Assembly: GCA_029782355.1 (NCBI GenBank)
Contig: JAKOUY010000011.1
Coordinates: 124,001 to 188,000 of the forward strand
From: Actinomycetes bacterium
GTDB lineage: Bacteria > Actinomycetota > Acidimicrobiia > Acidimicrobiales > Ilumatobacteraceae
DNA length: 64,000 bases
Direction of reading: 5' to 3'
Position numbers and translations under genes: made by a program. Under the pieces are notes generated by a model, which was not told where the DNA came from, did no database searches, and worked only from the letters and a program-made list of their open reading frames with translations. Position 1 is the stretch's first letter; each line of letters opens with the position of its first letter. Below, piece after piece: positions 1-10,673 of this stretch.

Positions 1-1
1 C

Positions 2-535
2 AAGCGTCTGATCGATGCCGGCACCCAGTTGGGGGAGACGTCCCGGGAGAACGCCGAGCGCGTCGTGTCCGACATGGTCAAGTCCGGCAAGGTTCGCCGC
101 CGCGACGCCGAACACACCGTGCAGACGTTGGTCGATCGCGGCCGGGAGACCACCGAGAAGATCGTCACCCTGATCCAGGCCGAGGTGTCCAAGCAGCTGC
201 GCACGATGGCCGAGCGTCTCGACAGTGCCGAGGCTCGCCTCGAGGGGCTGGCCGGCGAACTGGCCAAGGCCTCCGCCCCGGTGACCCGCCGGCCGGCCAA
301 GCGCGCCGCCCCCGCCACGCAGGCCCCGGCCGTCCAGCAGGTGGCGCCGGTCAAGAAGGTGGCGCCGGTCACGAAGGTGGCGGCGGTCAAGAAGGCTGCG
401 CCGGTGAAGAAGGCTGCGCCGGTGAAGAAGGCTGCGCCGGTCAAGAAGGCTGCCCCGGTGAAGAAGTCCGCGCCCGTGAAGAAGGCTGCGCCGGTGAAGA
501 AGTCCGCAGCCGGCGCAGCGACGCCGTCAGCCTGA
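2..535 (+). CDS. Phasin-like protein with Lys/Ala/Pro-rich tail (5' end outside window)
   Basis: The frame is open from the first bases of the window, so the real start lies upstream; the first in-frame start-like codon (TTG at 29) is probably internal. The visible N-terminal half (about 95 residues) is charged, heptad-like and probably coiled-coil, as in phasin/poly(hydroxyalkanoate) granule regulators. The C-terminal half is a run of K-K-A-A-P-V repeats, a basic tail resembling histone-H1-like or mycobacterial Lys/Ala-rich tails that bind DNA or granules. The next gene (tlyA) starts one base after the stop, so the two are probably co-transcribed. The granule/DNA role is inference from composition; no enzyme motif is present. 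Confidence 0.7.
   Translation, partial: KRLIDAGTQLGETSRENAERVVSDMVKSGKVRRRDAEHTVQTLVDRGRETTEKIVTLIQAEVSKQLRTMAERLDSAEARLEGLAGELAKASAPVTRRPAKRAAPATQAPAVQQVAPVKKVAPVTKVAAVKKAAPVKKAAPVKKAAPVKKAAPVKKSAPVKKAAPVKKSAAGAATPSA
341..511 (+). repeat. Tandem 18-bp coding repeat (KKAAPV units)
   Basis: About nine imperfect copies of an 18-bp unit of the form ccggtSaagaaggctgcg lie head to tail inside the preceding gene. The unit is a multiple of three, so copy-number changes keep the frame. Variants swap Ala-Ala for Ser-Ala or Val-Ala. Confidence 0.85.
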
Positions 536-536
536 G

Positions 537-1295
537 TTGCGTCGCCGGCAGCGCCTCGACTCGGATCTGGTGCGCCGGGGGCTGGTGACCAGCCGGGTCG
601 ACGCGGCCCGGCGAATCGAATCCGGCCAGGTCCTGGTCAACGGGGCCGTGGCCGACAAGTCCGCTCGGCTGGTCCATCCCGGCGACGCCGTGGTGCTCGT
701 CGGGGAGCCGCCGCGCTTCGTCAGCCGTGGCGGTGACAAGCTGGCCGCGGCGCTGTCCGCCTTCGCCATCGATCCCGCCGGTTGGCGAGCCCTCGACGCC
801 GGTGCCTCCACCGGTGGGTTCACCGACTGCCTGCTGCAACACGGTGCGGCACACGTCGTGGCGGTCGACGTGGGCCACGGACAGCTGCATCCACGGCTGC
901 GCCAGGACCGGCGCGTCACCGTTCACGAACGGCTGCACGTTCGTGACGTGAACCTGGCCGTCACCGGGGGGCCGATCGACCTGGTCGTCGCCGACCTGTC
1001 GTTCATCTCCTTGCGGCGGGTGCTGGAGCCGTTGTTCGCCGTCTGCCGCGCCGACGCCCGGTACGTGCTGCTGGTCAAGCCGCAGTTCGAGGCCGGCCGC
1101 CAGGAGGCCAGCCGGGGTCGCGGGGTGATCACCGATCCGGCGATCCACCAGCGGGTGCGCGGGGAGATCGACGCCGCGCTGGACGCAGCCGGTGCCGCCG
1201 TCGACGGATGGATCGACTCACCGATCACCGGTGCCGACGGGAACCGCGAGCTGCTTGTGTCCGGTCGAGTCCGTCCACCAACATGCACGCCATGA
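537..1295 (+). CDS. tlyA: TlyA-family 16S/23S rRNA 2'-O-methyltransferase
   Basis: S-adenosylmethionine-dependent rRNA (cytidine-2'-O)-methyltransferase of the TlyA/hemolysin A family, 252 aa. The N-terminal S4 RNA-binding domain (about 1-60) is followed by a Rossmann methyltransferase with SAM loop LDAGASTGG at 86-94. The catalytic tetrad is visible as K68, D153, K181 and E238, almost the same numbering as M. tuberculosis TlyA (K69/D154/K182/E238). The start is TTG one base after the upstream stop. The TGA overlaps the ATG of the NAD kinase. In mycobacteria TlyA methylation is needed for capreomycin sensitivity; the same modification is expected here. The tlyA-nadK-recN order is a classic actinobacterial trio. 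Confidence 0.95.
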   Translation: MRRRQRLDSDLVRRGLVTSRVDAARRIESGQVLVNGAVADKSARLVHPGDAVVLVGEPPRFVSRGGDKLAAALSAFAIDPAGWRALDAGASTGGFTDCLLQHGAAHVVAVDVGHGQLHPRLRQDRRVTVHERLHVRDVNLAVTGGPIDLVVADLSFISLRRVLEPLFAVCRADARYVLLVKPQFEAGRQEASRGRGVITDPAIHQRVRGEIDAALDAAGAAVDGWIDSPITGADGNRELLVSGRVRPPTCTP

Positions 1296-2137
1296 CCGCC
1301 GTGCTCCTCGTGGCCCACCACGAGCGCGCCGAGGCCGCGGCGCTGGCTCGCCAGGCCGTCGTCTGGCTGGAAGGCCACGACCTCGCCGCGGTGATGACCC
1401 CGGAGGATGCCGATCGCATCGGTCTGGCGACCTTCGCCGACGAGCGCGCCGTCGAGCGGGCCTCGCTGTGCCTCAGCCTGGGTGGGGACGGCACCATGCT
1501 GCGGGCCATGCACCTCGTCGCCGATCGCGGCACGCCGGTGCTGGGGGTCAACGTCGGCCTGCTCGGCTACCTGACCGAGGTCGAGCCGGCCGGGCTGGAC
1601 TCCGCCCTCGACCGGTGGTCGGCCGGGCAGGCCGCCGGGGGATGGCACATCGAAGAGCGGATGATGCTCGACGTGCGCTTCGGGGAGCGTCGCTGGACGG
1701 CGTGCAACGAAGCCGTGATCGAGCGGCGCGAGCCCGGCCACACGGTGCGGGTGCTGGTCCACCTCGACGGCTCGCCCTTCACCAGCTACGCGGCCGACGG
1801 GATGATCGTCTCCACGGCCACCGGCTCGACGGCCTACTCGTTGTCCGCTCGTGGCCCCGTGGTGTCGCCGACCCACCGAGCCATCCTGGTGACGCCGGTC
1901 GCCGCCCACATGCTGTTCGACCGGACCCTGGTGCTCGGACCCGACGAGCGGGTCGACCTCGAGGTCCTCGGCCATCGCCAGGCGGTGCTGACCGTCGACG
2001 GCCAGCTGGCCAGCCTGGTGGACGCCGGCGACGTGGTCGCGGTGCGCGCCGCCACCGAGGTGGCCCGGCTGATCCGGTTCGGCGAGCGCACCTTCCACCA
2101 GATCCTCAAGGCCAAGTTCGGTCTGGCCGACCGCTGA
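1292..2137 (+). CDS. nadK: NAD kinase
   Basis: ATP-NAD kinase making NADP in the cytosol, 281 aa. The GGDGT nucleotide motif is at 64-68 and the ACNEAV segment contains the conserved Asn-Glu pair. I chose the ATG at 1292 because it overlaps the tlyA stop (ATGA); an in-frame ATG at 1283 would add three residues, and neither has a clear Shine-Dalgarno sequence. The stop overlaps the recN start at 2137, so tlyA, nadK and recN are translationally coupled. Confidence 0.95.
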   Translation: MTAVLLVAHHERAEAAALARQAVVWLEGHDLAAVMTPEDADRIGLATFADERAVERASLCLSLGGDGTMLRAMHLVADRGTPVLGVNVGLLGYLTEVEPAGLDSALDRWSAGQAAGGWHIEERMMLDVRFGERRWTACNEAVIERREPGHTVRVLVHLDGSPFTSYAADGMIVSTATGSTAYSLSARGPVVSPTHRAILVTPVAAHMLFDRTLVLGPDERVDLEVLGHRQAVLTVDGQLASLVDAGDVVAVRAATEVARLIRFGERTFHQILKAKFGLADR

Positions 2138-3708
2138 TGCTCGCCGAGCTGCACATCGAGGCACTCGGGGTCATCGACCGGTTGACGGTCCAACTCGGCC
2201 CGGGGCTGACGGCGATCACCGGGGAGACCGGGGCGGGCAAGACCATGCTGGTCGAGGCCCTCGGGCTGCTGCTCGGTGGCCGGGCCGATCCGGGCGTGGT
2301 CCGCCACGGGTGTGCCGAGGCCCGCGTCGAGGGACGCTTCGAGCACGACGGCGGCGACGTGGTGGTCAGCCGGGTGGTCGCCGCCGAGGGTCGCTCGCGG
2401 GCGTACCTCGACGGACGGCTGATCACCGCAGCCGGCCTGGCCGAACTGGTGGGCAGCTGGGTCGAGCTGCACGGCCAGAACTCTCATCAGCGCCTGGCGG
2501 GCGTGGCCGACCAGCGCCAGGCCCTCGATCACTGGGCGGGCACCGACCCGGCCCCGCTGCAGGCGGTGCGCGCCGAGCTGGCCGGCATCGATCGGGAGCT
2601 CGACCGGCTGGGCGGGGACAGCCGGGCCCGGGCCCGCCAGATCGATCTGCTGGCCTTTCAGGTCGACGAGCTCGCCGCCGCCGGGCTGGCGGATCCGCAG
2701 GAGGATCGGCGCCTGGCCGAGGAGCAGGAGGTGCTCGCCGAGGCCGAGGCGCTGCGCGGCGCGGCAGCCGGCGCCGTCGCGGCGCTGCGCGACGAAGGCG
2801 GGGCCCTCGACGCGGCCCGGGCCGCGGTGCAGGAGCTGGGCCATCACCCCTACGTCGCCGCGCTGGCCGAGCGGCTGCGCGGGGCGATCGCCGAGCTCGA
2901 CGACGTGGCCGTGGAGATCCGCCGCGCCGGTGAGGCGGTGGTCGACGACCCCCAGCGGGCCGAGTGGATCCGCACCCGCCGCCAGCTGCTGCGCGACCTG
3001 CGCCGCAAGTACGGCGAGACGCTGGCCGACGTCATCGCCTTCCGCGAGGGAGCGGCGGCCGAGCTGGATGCGCTCCGCCACCACGACGAGCAGCGCGAGG
3101 CGCTGGAACGCCGCCGGGACGCCGTCGTGGCCGACGAGGGCGCGGCCGCGGCCGCCCTCGGGCGAGCCCGCCGGGCAGGAGCCGGCGGGCTGGCCACGCA
3201 GCTCACGGCCCGGCTGCGGACCCTGGCCATGCCACATGCCACGGCGGACGTGGTCGTCGGCGCCGAGGATCCGGGTGACGAGGTGGCGATCCTGCTGTCG
3301 GCCAACCCTGGCTCGCCACCGCTGCCGCTGGCCAAGGCGGCGAGCGGCGGGGAGCTGGCGCGCACGATGCTGGCGCTCCGCCTGGTGCTCTCGGCGGACC
3401 CGGACACCATGGTCTTCGACGAGGTCGATGCCGGCATCGGCGGCGAGGCTGCCGGGGTGGTGGGCGCCGCCCTGGCCGAACTGGCCTCCACCCGCCAGGT
3501 GGTGGTGGTCACCCATCTGGCCCAGGTGGCCGCCCTGGCGGACCATCACCTGGTGGTCGACAAGTCCGTGGACCACGGCACCACCAGCACGACGGTGCGG
3601 GCCGTGACGGGGGCGGAGCGCGTGGCCGAGGTCGCTCGGCTGCTCAGCGGGCGGACGACGAGCGCCAACGCCCGGGCTCACGCCGAGGAGTTGCTCGGGA
3701 GCCGCTGA
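2137..3708 (+). CDS. recN: DNA repair protein RecN
   Basis: SMC-like ATPase of double-strand-break repair, 523 aa, a little shorter than the usual 550-590. Walker A GETGAGKT is at 29-36, a long coiled-coil-prone Arg/Glu/Ala-rich middle follows (about 150-380), then the signature SGGELAR and Walker B VFDEVDAGIGG near 426-436. The ATG overlaps the nadK stop. The 3' end runs 31 bp into the convergent PAP2 gene. Confidence 0.95.
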   Translation: MLAELHIEALGVIDRLTVQLGPGLTAITGETGAGKTMLVEALGLLLGGRADPGVVRHGCAEARVEGRFEHDGGDVVVSRVVAAEGRSRAYLDGRLITAAGLAELVGSWVELHGQNSHQRLAGVADQRQALDHWAGTDPAPLQAVRAELAGIDRELDRLGGDSRARARQIDLLAFQVDELAAAGLADPQEDRRLAEEQEVLAEAEALRGAAAGAVAALRDEGGALDAARAAVQELGHHPYVAALAERLRGAIAELDDVAVEIRRAGEAVVDDPQRAEWIRTRRQLLRDLRRKYGETLADVIAFREGAAAELDALRHHDEQREALERRRDAVVADEGAAAAALGRARRAGAGGLATQLTARLRTLAMPHATADVVVGAEDPGDEVAILLSANPGSPPLPLAKAASGGELARTMLALRLVLSADPDTMVFDEVDAGIGGEAAGVVGAALAELASTRQVVVVTHLAQVAALADHHLVVDKSVDHGTTSTTVRAVTGAERVAEVARLLSGRTTSANARAHAEELLGSR

Positions 3709-4568
3709 GCGGCGCCGGGGTGCTCGGCGCGATCCTCGTCGGTCGGCCGCACGGCGACCCGGCGGCGGTCGAGATGGTCCATCAGCTTGACCGCCGCCCA
3801 GAAGGTGATCGCCCCACCCACGGCATCGAGGAAGTAGTGGTTGGCGGTGACGACGATGGCGAACAGGGTCAGCGTTGGGTAGGCGACGACGAACCATCGA
3901 CGCCAGCGACCGCTGGCGTAGCGGGCGACGACGTAGGCGCACCACACCGACCAGCCGAAATGCAGGCTGGGCATGGCGGCGAACTCGTTGGCCACGGCCT
4001 TGACCGCCGAGCTCTGGTACGACCACAACCCGCCGACGCGGGCCAGGGTGTCGACGAAGCACTTGCCGATGATCTGGGTGTGTTGTGGTCCGGGCGCGGG
4101 GATGGTGGCATTGCACACCAGCATTCGCGGGGGCGTGAGCGGGAAGGCGTAGTACCCGATGAGCGCCAGCCCGGTGGTGGCCCCGAGCAGGTTGCGGACC
4201 CGGAGATATCCCCACGGCCGCTTCAGGAACATCCATCCGAGGATCCCGGCGGTGACCAGGAAGTGCAGGGTGCCGTAGTAGATGTTCATCGTCTTGATCA
4301 GCCACCGGGCACCGAGGAACACGCTCTGGATGGCCTGCTCGCCGAAGATGTGCACGAACCGTTCGATGCTGACGACCCGCTTGGCGTTGGCATAGGCCCG
4401 GGTCTCCACACCCCCCACCTTCGCCAGGCGCTGGATGGTGCGGTACACGTAGTAGAAGACGAAGACCAGCACGGCCTCGCGCGCCGTGGCCTTGGCACGG
4501 ACCCGCCAGGGCAGGCCCTGGTCGACGACGTTGGCCGGATACGTCCCGGCGCCCGTCTCCGTGCCCAT
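3678..4568 (-). CDS. PAP2-superfamily membrane protein (AUR1/inositol-phosphorylceramide synthase-like)
   Basis: Polytopic membrane protein of 296 aa with about six hydrophobic segments. The PAP2 phosphotransfer motifs are visible: PSLHFG with His203, and NHYFLD with His244 and Asp248. The family contains lipid phosphate phosphatases and phosphoinositol transferases; the long N-terminal part before the motifs resembles the AUR1-like branch found in actinobacteria, so it may transfer or remove a phospho-head group on a membrane lipid. The start is the ATG preceded 7 nt upstream by TAGGAT on the minus strand, a leaderless arrangement. Substrate unknown. Confidence 0.85.
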   Translation of the reverse strand: MGTETGAGTYPANVVDQGLPWRVRAKATAREAVLVFVFYYVYRTIQRLAKVGGVETRAYANAKRVVSIERFVHIFGEQAIQSVFLGARWLIKTMNIYYGTLHFLVTAGILGWMFLKRPWGYLRVRNLLGATTGLALIGYYAFPLTPPRMLVCNATIPAPGPQHTQIIGKCFVDTLARVGGLWSYQSSAVKAVANEFAAMPSLHFGWSVWCAYVVARYASGRWRRWFVVAYPTLTLFAIVVTANHYFLDAVGGAITFWAAVKLMDHLDRRRVAVRPTDEDRAEHPGAAQRLPSNSSA

Positions 4569-4575
4569 CCCGGTG

Positions 4576-4581
4576 ATCCTA
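4576..4581 (-). promoter_or_regulatory. -10 hexamer TAGGAT, leaderless start of the PAP2 gene
   Basis: TAGGAT on the minus strand ends 7 nt before the ATG at 4568, so transcription should start at or next to the start codon. Confidence 0.55.
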
Positions 4582-4609
4582 GCGAGGGGGCGATGCGCCC
4601 GACCGGGAG

Positions 4610-6040
4610 TCAGCGGTGGGCGTACAGGGTGCAGCCGTCGACCACGGCCACCGCGCGGTATTGCGTGCGGACCAGGTCGGCGATCGGTGCCAGCAGCGTG
4701 ATCGGGTAGGCCCCGTAGTGCAGGTCCGCGGCCGTCGAGGTGTCGACGATCACCGCCGGCGGGGCGGCGCGGAGGTCGGCGACCATCCACTCGAGCGCAC
4801 CCGGCGTGGCAGCCCGCAGCGTCGCCGGGCCGTCGGTCCGGCCCCCGCTGCGGCCGGTGACGAAGTCGCTGTGAACCTGGGTGCCGGCGATCGGTCGATC
4901 GACGGCGACGGCCAGTTCCGGGTCGTTGCCCCAGATGAAGACGCGCTGCTCGGCCGAGGTCAGGCGCTGGACGGCGGAGGCCACGGCGGCCGGGTCGTGG
5001 CGATGGCGGAACACCCCGGGCATCCACAGGAAGACCCCGGCGACCAGCGATGTCGCCGCCAGCCCCGAGGCGGCACGGCGGCGCCACCGCTCGCCAGCAC
5101 GCACGACGGCCGGTGTGGCCAGCAGCGCCAGGGGCGCCACGACCTGCAGCCAGTAGTGCCCGAAGAAGCGGAACCCGGCAGCGGTGGCGGCCACGCCGGT
5201 GAGCACCCAGCCCCACAGATCGGCGTCGTCCCGCCAGGTTCGCCGGCCGCGGGCCGCCCCGGCCACCTGGACCAGGTGGAAGGCGACGAAGATGCCCACG
5301 CTGGCCAGGGCCCGCCACACCACGCCCAGGATCCCGGCACCGGCGAAGACGAAGCTCGGCGCGCTGGCGAAGGTCCAGAACCAGAACCGGTGCCAGGGTA
5401 CGAACCAACCCACCGAGGCGATGACGCCGGCGAACGCTGCGGCCGCCGTCACCACGCCGCGCCAGCGGGTCGCCATCCAGGCCGAGAGTGCCGCGGCCGG
5501 GAGGCAGAACACCCAGCTCTGCCGGGCCAGCACGGCGACCGCGACCAGCGCGCCACCCGCCAGGCTCCACCACAGCCCGCGGCGCCGGAGGGCGAGGATG
5601 GCCAGGGTGGCGGCCGGCAGGGCGAACTGGGCGAAGTTGGCAGCACCGCCGTCGCCCGGCATGAAGGCGATGGCCCCGGCCCCGTACAGCGCCGCTGCCC
5701 AGCATCCGCCGGCGCGGCCCCACCGGCGGGTTCCGTCGAGACCCACGGCAACGGTCACGGCGACCATGATCCCGGCGAGGAGCACGCGGACCGGGCGGGG
5801 ATCCGGGCCGGAGAACAGCTCGAAGCTCCACCGGTTGACCATCGCCGGGATCGGCGGCTTGCGGTCGGCCATGTCGACGTACAGCCGCCCGCCGCGCTGC
5901 ATCGCCTGGGCGGCCATGGCGATGCTGGCCTCGTCGGGGTCGTACCAGCGCGAGGACAGCAGGGTCGGCAGGCGGACCGCCACGGTGCCGGCCGTGATCG
6001 CCGCCAGGCAGCGCCAGGACAGGCTCGGTCCGCGCCGCAT
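4610..6040 (-). CDS. GT-C family membrane glycosyltransferase (PMT/ArnT-like)
   Basis: Integral membrane protein of 476 aa with about ten membrane segments. The first periplasmic loop carries RWYDPDEASIAMAAQAM; the Asp-Glu pair is the typical GT-C catalytic/metal position, and the ADRKPPIP segment shortly after matches the family. Such enzymes take sugar from a polyprenyl-phosphate donor on the outer face of the membrane. I place the start at ATG 6040, not the in-frame GTG at 6049, because the TAGCGT -10 hexamer (6048-6053) overlaps that GTG and sits 7 nt before the ATG. Acceptor unknown. Confidence 0.82.
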   Translation of the reverse strand: MRRGPSLSWRCLAAITAGTVAVRLPTLLSSRWYDPDEASIAMAAQAMQRGGRLYVDMADRKPPIPAMVNRWSFELFSGPDPRPVRVLLAGIMVAVTVAVGLDGTRRWGRAGGCWAAALYGAGAIAFMPGDGGAANFAQFALPAATLAILALRRRGLWWSLAGGALVAVAVLARQSWVFCLPAAALSAWMATRWRGVVTAAAAFAGVIASVGWFVPWHRFWFWTFASAPSFVFAGAGILGVVWRALASVGIFVAFHLVQVAGAARGRRTWRDDADLWGWVLTGVAATAAGFRFFGHYWLQVVAPLALLATPAVVRAGERWRRRAASGLAATSLVAGVFLWMPGVFRHRHDPAAVASAVQRLTSAEQRVFIWGNDPELAVAVDRPIAGTQVHSDFVTGRSGGRTDGPATLRAATPGALEWMVADLRAAPPAVIVDTSTAADLHYGAYPITLLAPIADLVRTQYRAVAVVDGCTLYAHR

Positions 6041-6047
6041 CGCCCGC

Positions 6048-6053
6048 ACGCTA
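6048..6053 (-). promoter_or_regulatory. -10 hexamer TAGCGT that decides the GT-C start
   Basis: Minus-strand TAGCGT, 7 nt before the ATG at 6040. It overlaps an alternative in-frame GTG at 6049, which would lie inside the promoter. Confidence 0.55.
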
Positions 6054-6126
6054 GCGGGCGGCCCGTACGTCGCCGGGGCCGCGTCCCCCGGCCGCTTCCC
6101 CGGCCCGAGGCGCCAACGCGTCGTGT

Positions 6127-6132
6127 CACAAT
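6127..6132 (+). promoter_or_regulatory. Possible -10 element CACAAT before the HAD gene
   Basis: CACAAT, a one-base departure from TANNNT, ends 6 nt before the GTG at 6139. This fits a leaderless transcript but is weaker than the other examples. Confidence 0.35.
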
Positions 6133-6138
6133 GGGTCG

Positions 6139-8522
<2,384 letters not shown>

Positions 8523-8526
8523 TGCC

Positions 8527-9090
8527 GTGAGCGAGTTCCGCCGCCTCGGCGAGCGACTGGTCTATCAGGGGTACATCTGGCGGGTGGTGAACGCCGACTT
8601 CGAGTCGCCCACCGGGGAACGCTTCGAACGCGACATCGTCCGCTCGCCCGGCGCGGTCGCCGTGCTGCCGATCGGTGAACCCGACCCGGAGAGCGGGGAG
8701 CGCACCGTCGTGCTGGTCGAGCAGTTCCGCGCCGCGTACGAGCGGGCGATCGTCGAGGCGCCGGCCGGCATGCGCGACGTGGCCGACGAGCCGATCGAGG
8801 TCACCGCGGCGCGCGAGCTGGCCGAGGAGGTCGGGCTGGCGGCCGCCCGGCTGGAGCCGCTCGGATCGTTCCTGCCGTCGGTCGGGATGACCGACTCCGT
8901 GACCCATCTGTTCGCCGCCTTCGGCCTGTCGGAGGTCGGTCAGGACGTCCACGGCCCCGAAGAGCAGCACATGGCCGTGGTCCGGGTGACGCTGACCGAG
9001 GCCGTGGCGATGGTGCTCGACGGGCGGATCGACGACGCCAAGACGGTCATCGCCATCCTGCGCGCCGAGCGGCTGCTGCGGCCGGCATGA
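8527..9090 (+). CDS. Nudix hydrolase (ADP-ribose pyrophosphatase-like)
   Basis: Hydrolyses a nucleoside diphosphate-X compound, 187 aa. The Nudix box lies in PAGMRDVADEP...RELAEEVGL, matching the ADP-ribose pyrophosphatase pattern except for one extra residue between the Gly and the first Glu. The preceding EQFRAAYE segment is also typical of ADP-ribose pyrophosphatases. GTG start 4 nt after pyrG; its TGA overlaps the ATG of the next gene. Substrate inferred from family only. Confidence 0.88.
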   Translation: MSEFRRLGERLVYQGYIWRVVNADFESPTGERFERDIVRSPGAVAVLPIGEPDPESGERTVVLVEQFRAAYERAIVEAPAGMRDVADEPIEVTAARELAEEVGLAAARLEPLGSFLPSVGMTDSVTHLFAAFGLSEVGQDVHGPEEQHMAVVRVTLTEAVAMVLDGRIDDAKTVIAILRAERLLRPA

Positions 9091-10673
9091 GCCAGCCGGG
9101 CCAGCGGACACTACTGCGCCGCCACCCGGCGACGTTCTCGGCCACCGCCACGGCGGCCGCCCTGGCCGGCCTGTACCTGGTGATCCGGCCGGTGTCCAAG
9201 GACTTCGTCAGCGGCCAGCTGCGCACCCGGCTGGCCGAGCACGGTGCCTGGCTGTGGAGCTTCCGCTGGTTCGGTGGCCACCAGCTGCCGGCCTTCGGGG
9301 TGGTCGGCCCGTGGCTCGGCGCCCGGATCGGCGTGCACGCCACGGCCATCGTCGCCCTGCTCGTCGCCGCGGCCGTGTTCGGCCTGCTGGTCGACCGGCA
9401 CATCGGCGGGGATCGGGCGACCGCCGCGGCGGTGCTGTTCGCCGTGACCGGCGCGGTCAGCCTGTGGGGCGGGCGGCTGACGTTCGGGCCGTCGGTGGCG
9501 CTCGGCGTGATCGCCGTCGCCGGGTTGGTGGAGCGGTGGTGGTGGCTGGCCGTGCCCGCGGCGACCCTGTGCGGACTGGCCTCGCCGGTCGGCGCGGCGC
9601 TGCTGGCCATGTGCCTGCTGGCCGTTGCAGTGGCCGACCCCTCCCGCCGCCGGGCGGCGATCGGTGCGATGGTCGCCACCCTGGTGCCCATCGCCGCCGT
9701 GGCCAAGGCCTTCCCCCAGCAGGGGTGGTACCCGTTCACCGGCGGAGCCCTGGCCCTGCTGCTGGTGTCCCTCGCGGCGGTGATCGGCATCTGCCGCCTG
9801 CACCGGGCAGTCGTCGTCGCCGCCGGGCTGTACGTCCTGGCCGGCATCGGCGCCTTCGTCGTGCGCACCGGTCTGGGAGGCAACGTCTCCCGCCTGGCGT
9901 GGCTGATGGTCGCCCCGGCGCTGGCCCTGTGGCACGACCGGACGCGTCGGGCGGTGACGGTGGCCATGTGCACCGTCGCCACGGTCTGGCCGTGGGTCTA
10001 CCTGAGCATGGGGTTCTCGTCCACGGTGCACGTCGTGAACGCGGCTCCGTTCGGCCCGCTGATCGAGTTCGTCCATCGCGCCGAGCGGGAGGCCGGCCAG
10101 GTGCTGCGCGTCGAGGTCCTGCCGGTGGAGACCTACGCCGAGAGCGACCTGCCGGCCCTGTCGATCCTGATCGCCCGCGGCTGGGAGACCCAGCTGGACC
10201 GCTACCTCAACCTCGAGCTGTACCGGCCGCTCGACGCGACGACGTATCAGCGTTGGTTGCAGCGCAACGCCGTCAGTCTGGTCGCCGTTCCGCTGCACGA
10301 CCGGGCCAACTCGGCGGCGCACGAGGCCGAGATGATCGACACCCATCCGGCGTACCTCACCGAGGTGCGCCGCACTGCCGACTGGGCGATCTACCGGGTG
10401 GCGGGAGCCGAGTCGCTGGCCGGGCCGGGGCTGGCCGTGGAGCAGGTGGGCATCGACACCATCACGCTGCACGCCGAGCGCGCCGTCGACACGGTCGTCC
10501 GCTTCCGCTACACGCCCTACCTCGTCGCCGGGGACGGGGCGTGCGTGACCGAGGGTCCCGACGGGTGGATCCGGCTGGTGACCGGCCACCCCGGGACCAT
10601 CCACCTCGGGGTCCACTTCACCGTGCGGGCGGCGCTCGGGCGGGCCTCGAACTGCGCGGCCGGCGGCGGATGA
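9087..10673 (+). CDS. Polytopic membrane protein of unknown function
   Basis: 528 aa. Residues about 20-310 form eight to ten hydrophobic segments separated by short loops; the last 200 residues are soluble and probably extracytoplasmic. I do not recognise a catalytic motif. The layout (GT-C-like membrane half plus an outside domain) is like actinobacterial membrane glycosyltransferase-related proteins, but no DD/DE loop motif is evident, so no function is claimed. It overlaps both neighbours by 4 nt and so belongs to the pyrG-nudix-xerD operon. Confidence 0.75.
   Translation: MSQPGQRTLLRRHPATFSATATAAALAGLYLVIRPVSKDFVSGQLRTRLAEHGAWLWSFRWFGGHQLPAFGVVGPWLGARIGVHATAIVALLVAAAVFGLLVDRHIGGDRATAAAVLFAVTGAVSLWGGRLTFGPSVALGVIAVAGLVERWWWLAVPAATLCGLASPVGAALLAMCLLAVAVADPSRRRAAIGAMVATLVPIAAVAKAFPQQGWYPFTGGALALLLVSLAAVIGICRLHRAVVVAAGLYVLAGIGAFVVRTGLGGNVSRLAWLMVAPALALWHDRTRRAVTVAMCTVATVWPWVYLSMGFSSTVHVVNAAPFGPLIEFVHRAEREAGQVLRVEVLPVETYAESDLPALSILIARGWETQLDRYLNLELYRPLDATTYQRWLQRNAVSLVAVPLHDRANSAAHEAEMIDTHPAYLTEVRRTADWAIYRVAGAESLAGPGLAVEQVGIDTITLHAERAVDTVVRFRYTPYLVAGDGACVTEGPDGWIRLVTGHPGTIHLGVHFTVRAALGRASNCAAGGG

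Noticed and set aside
341-511. CRISPR-like array
   Set aside because: The units are contiguous 18-mers without spacers, in frame with a gene.
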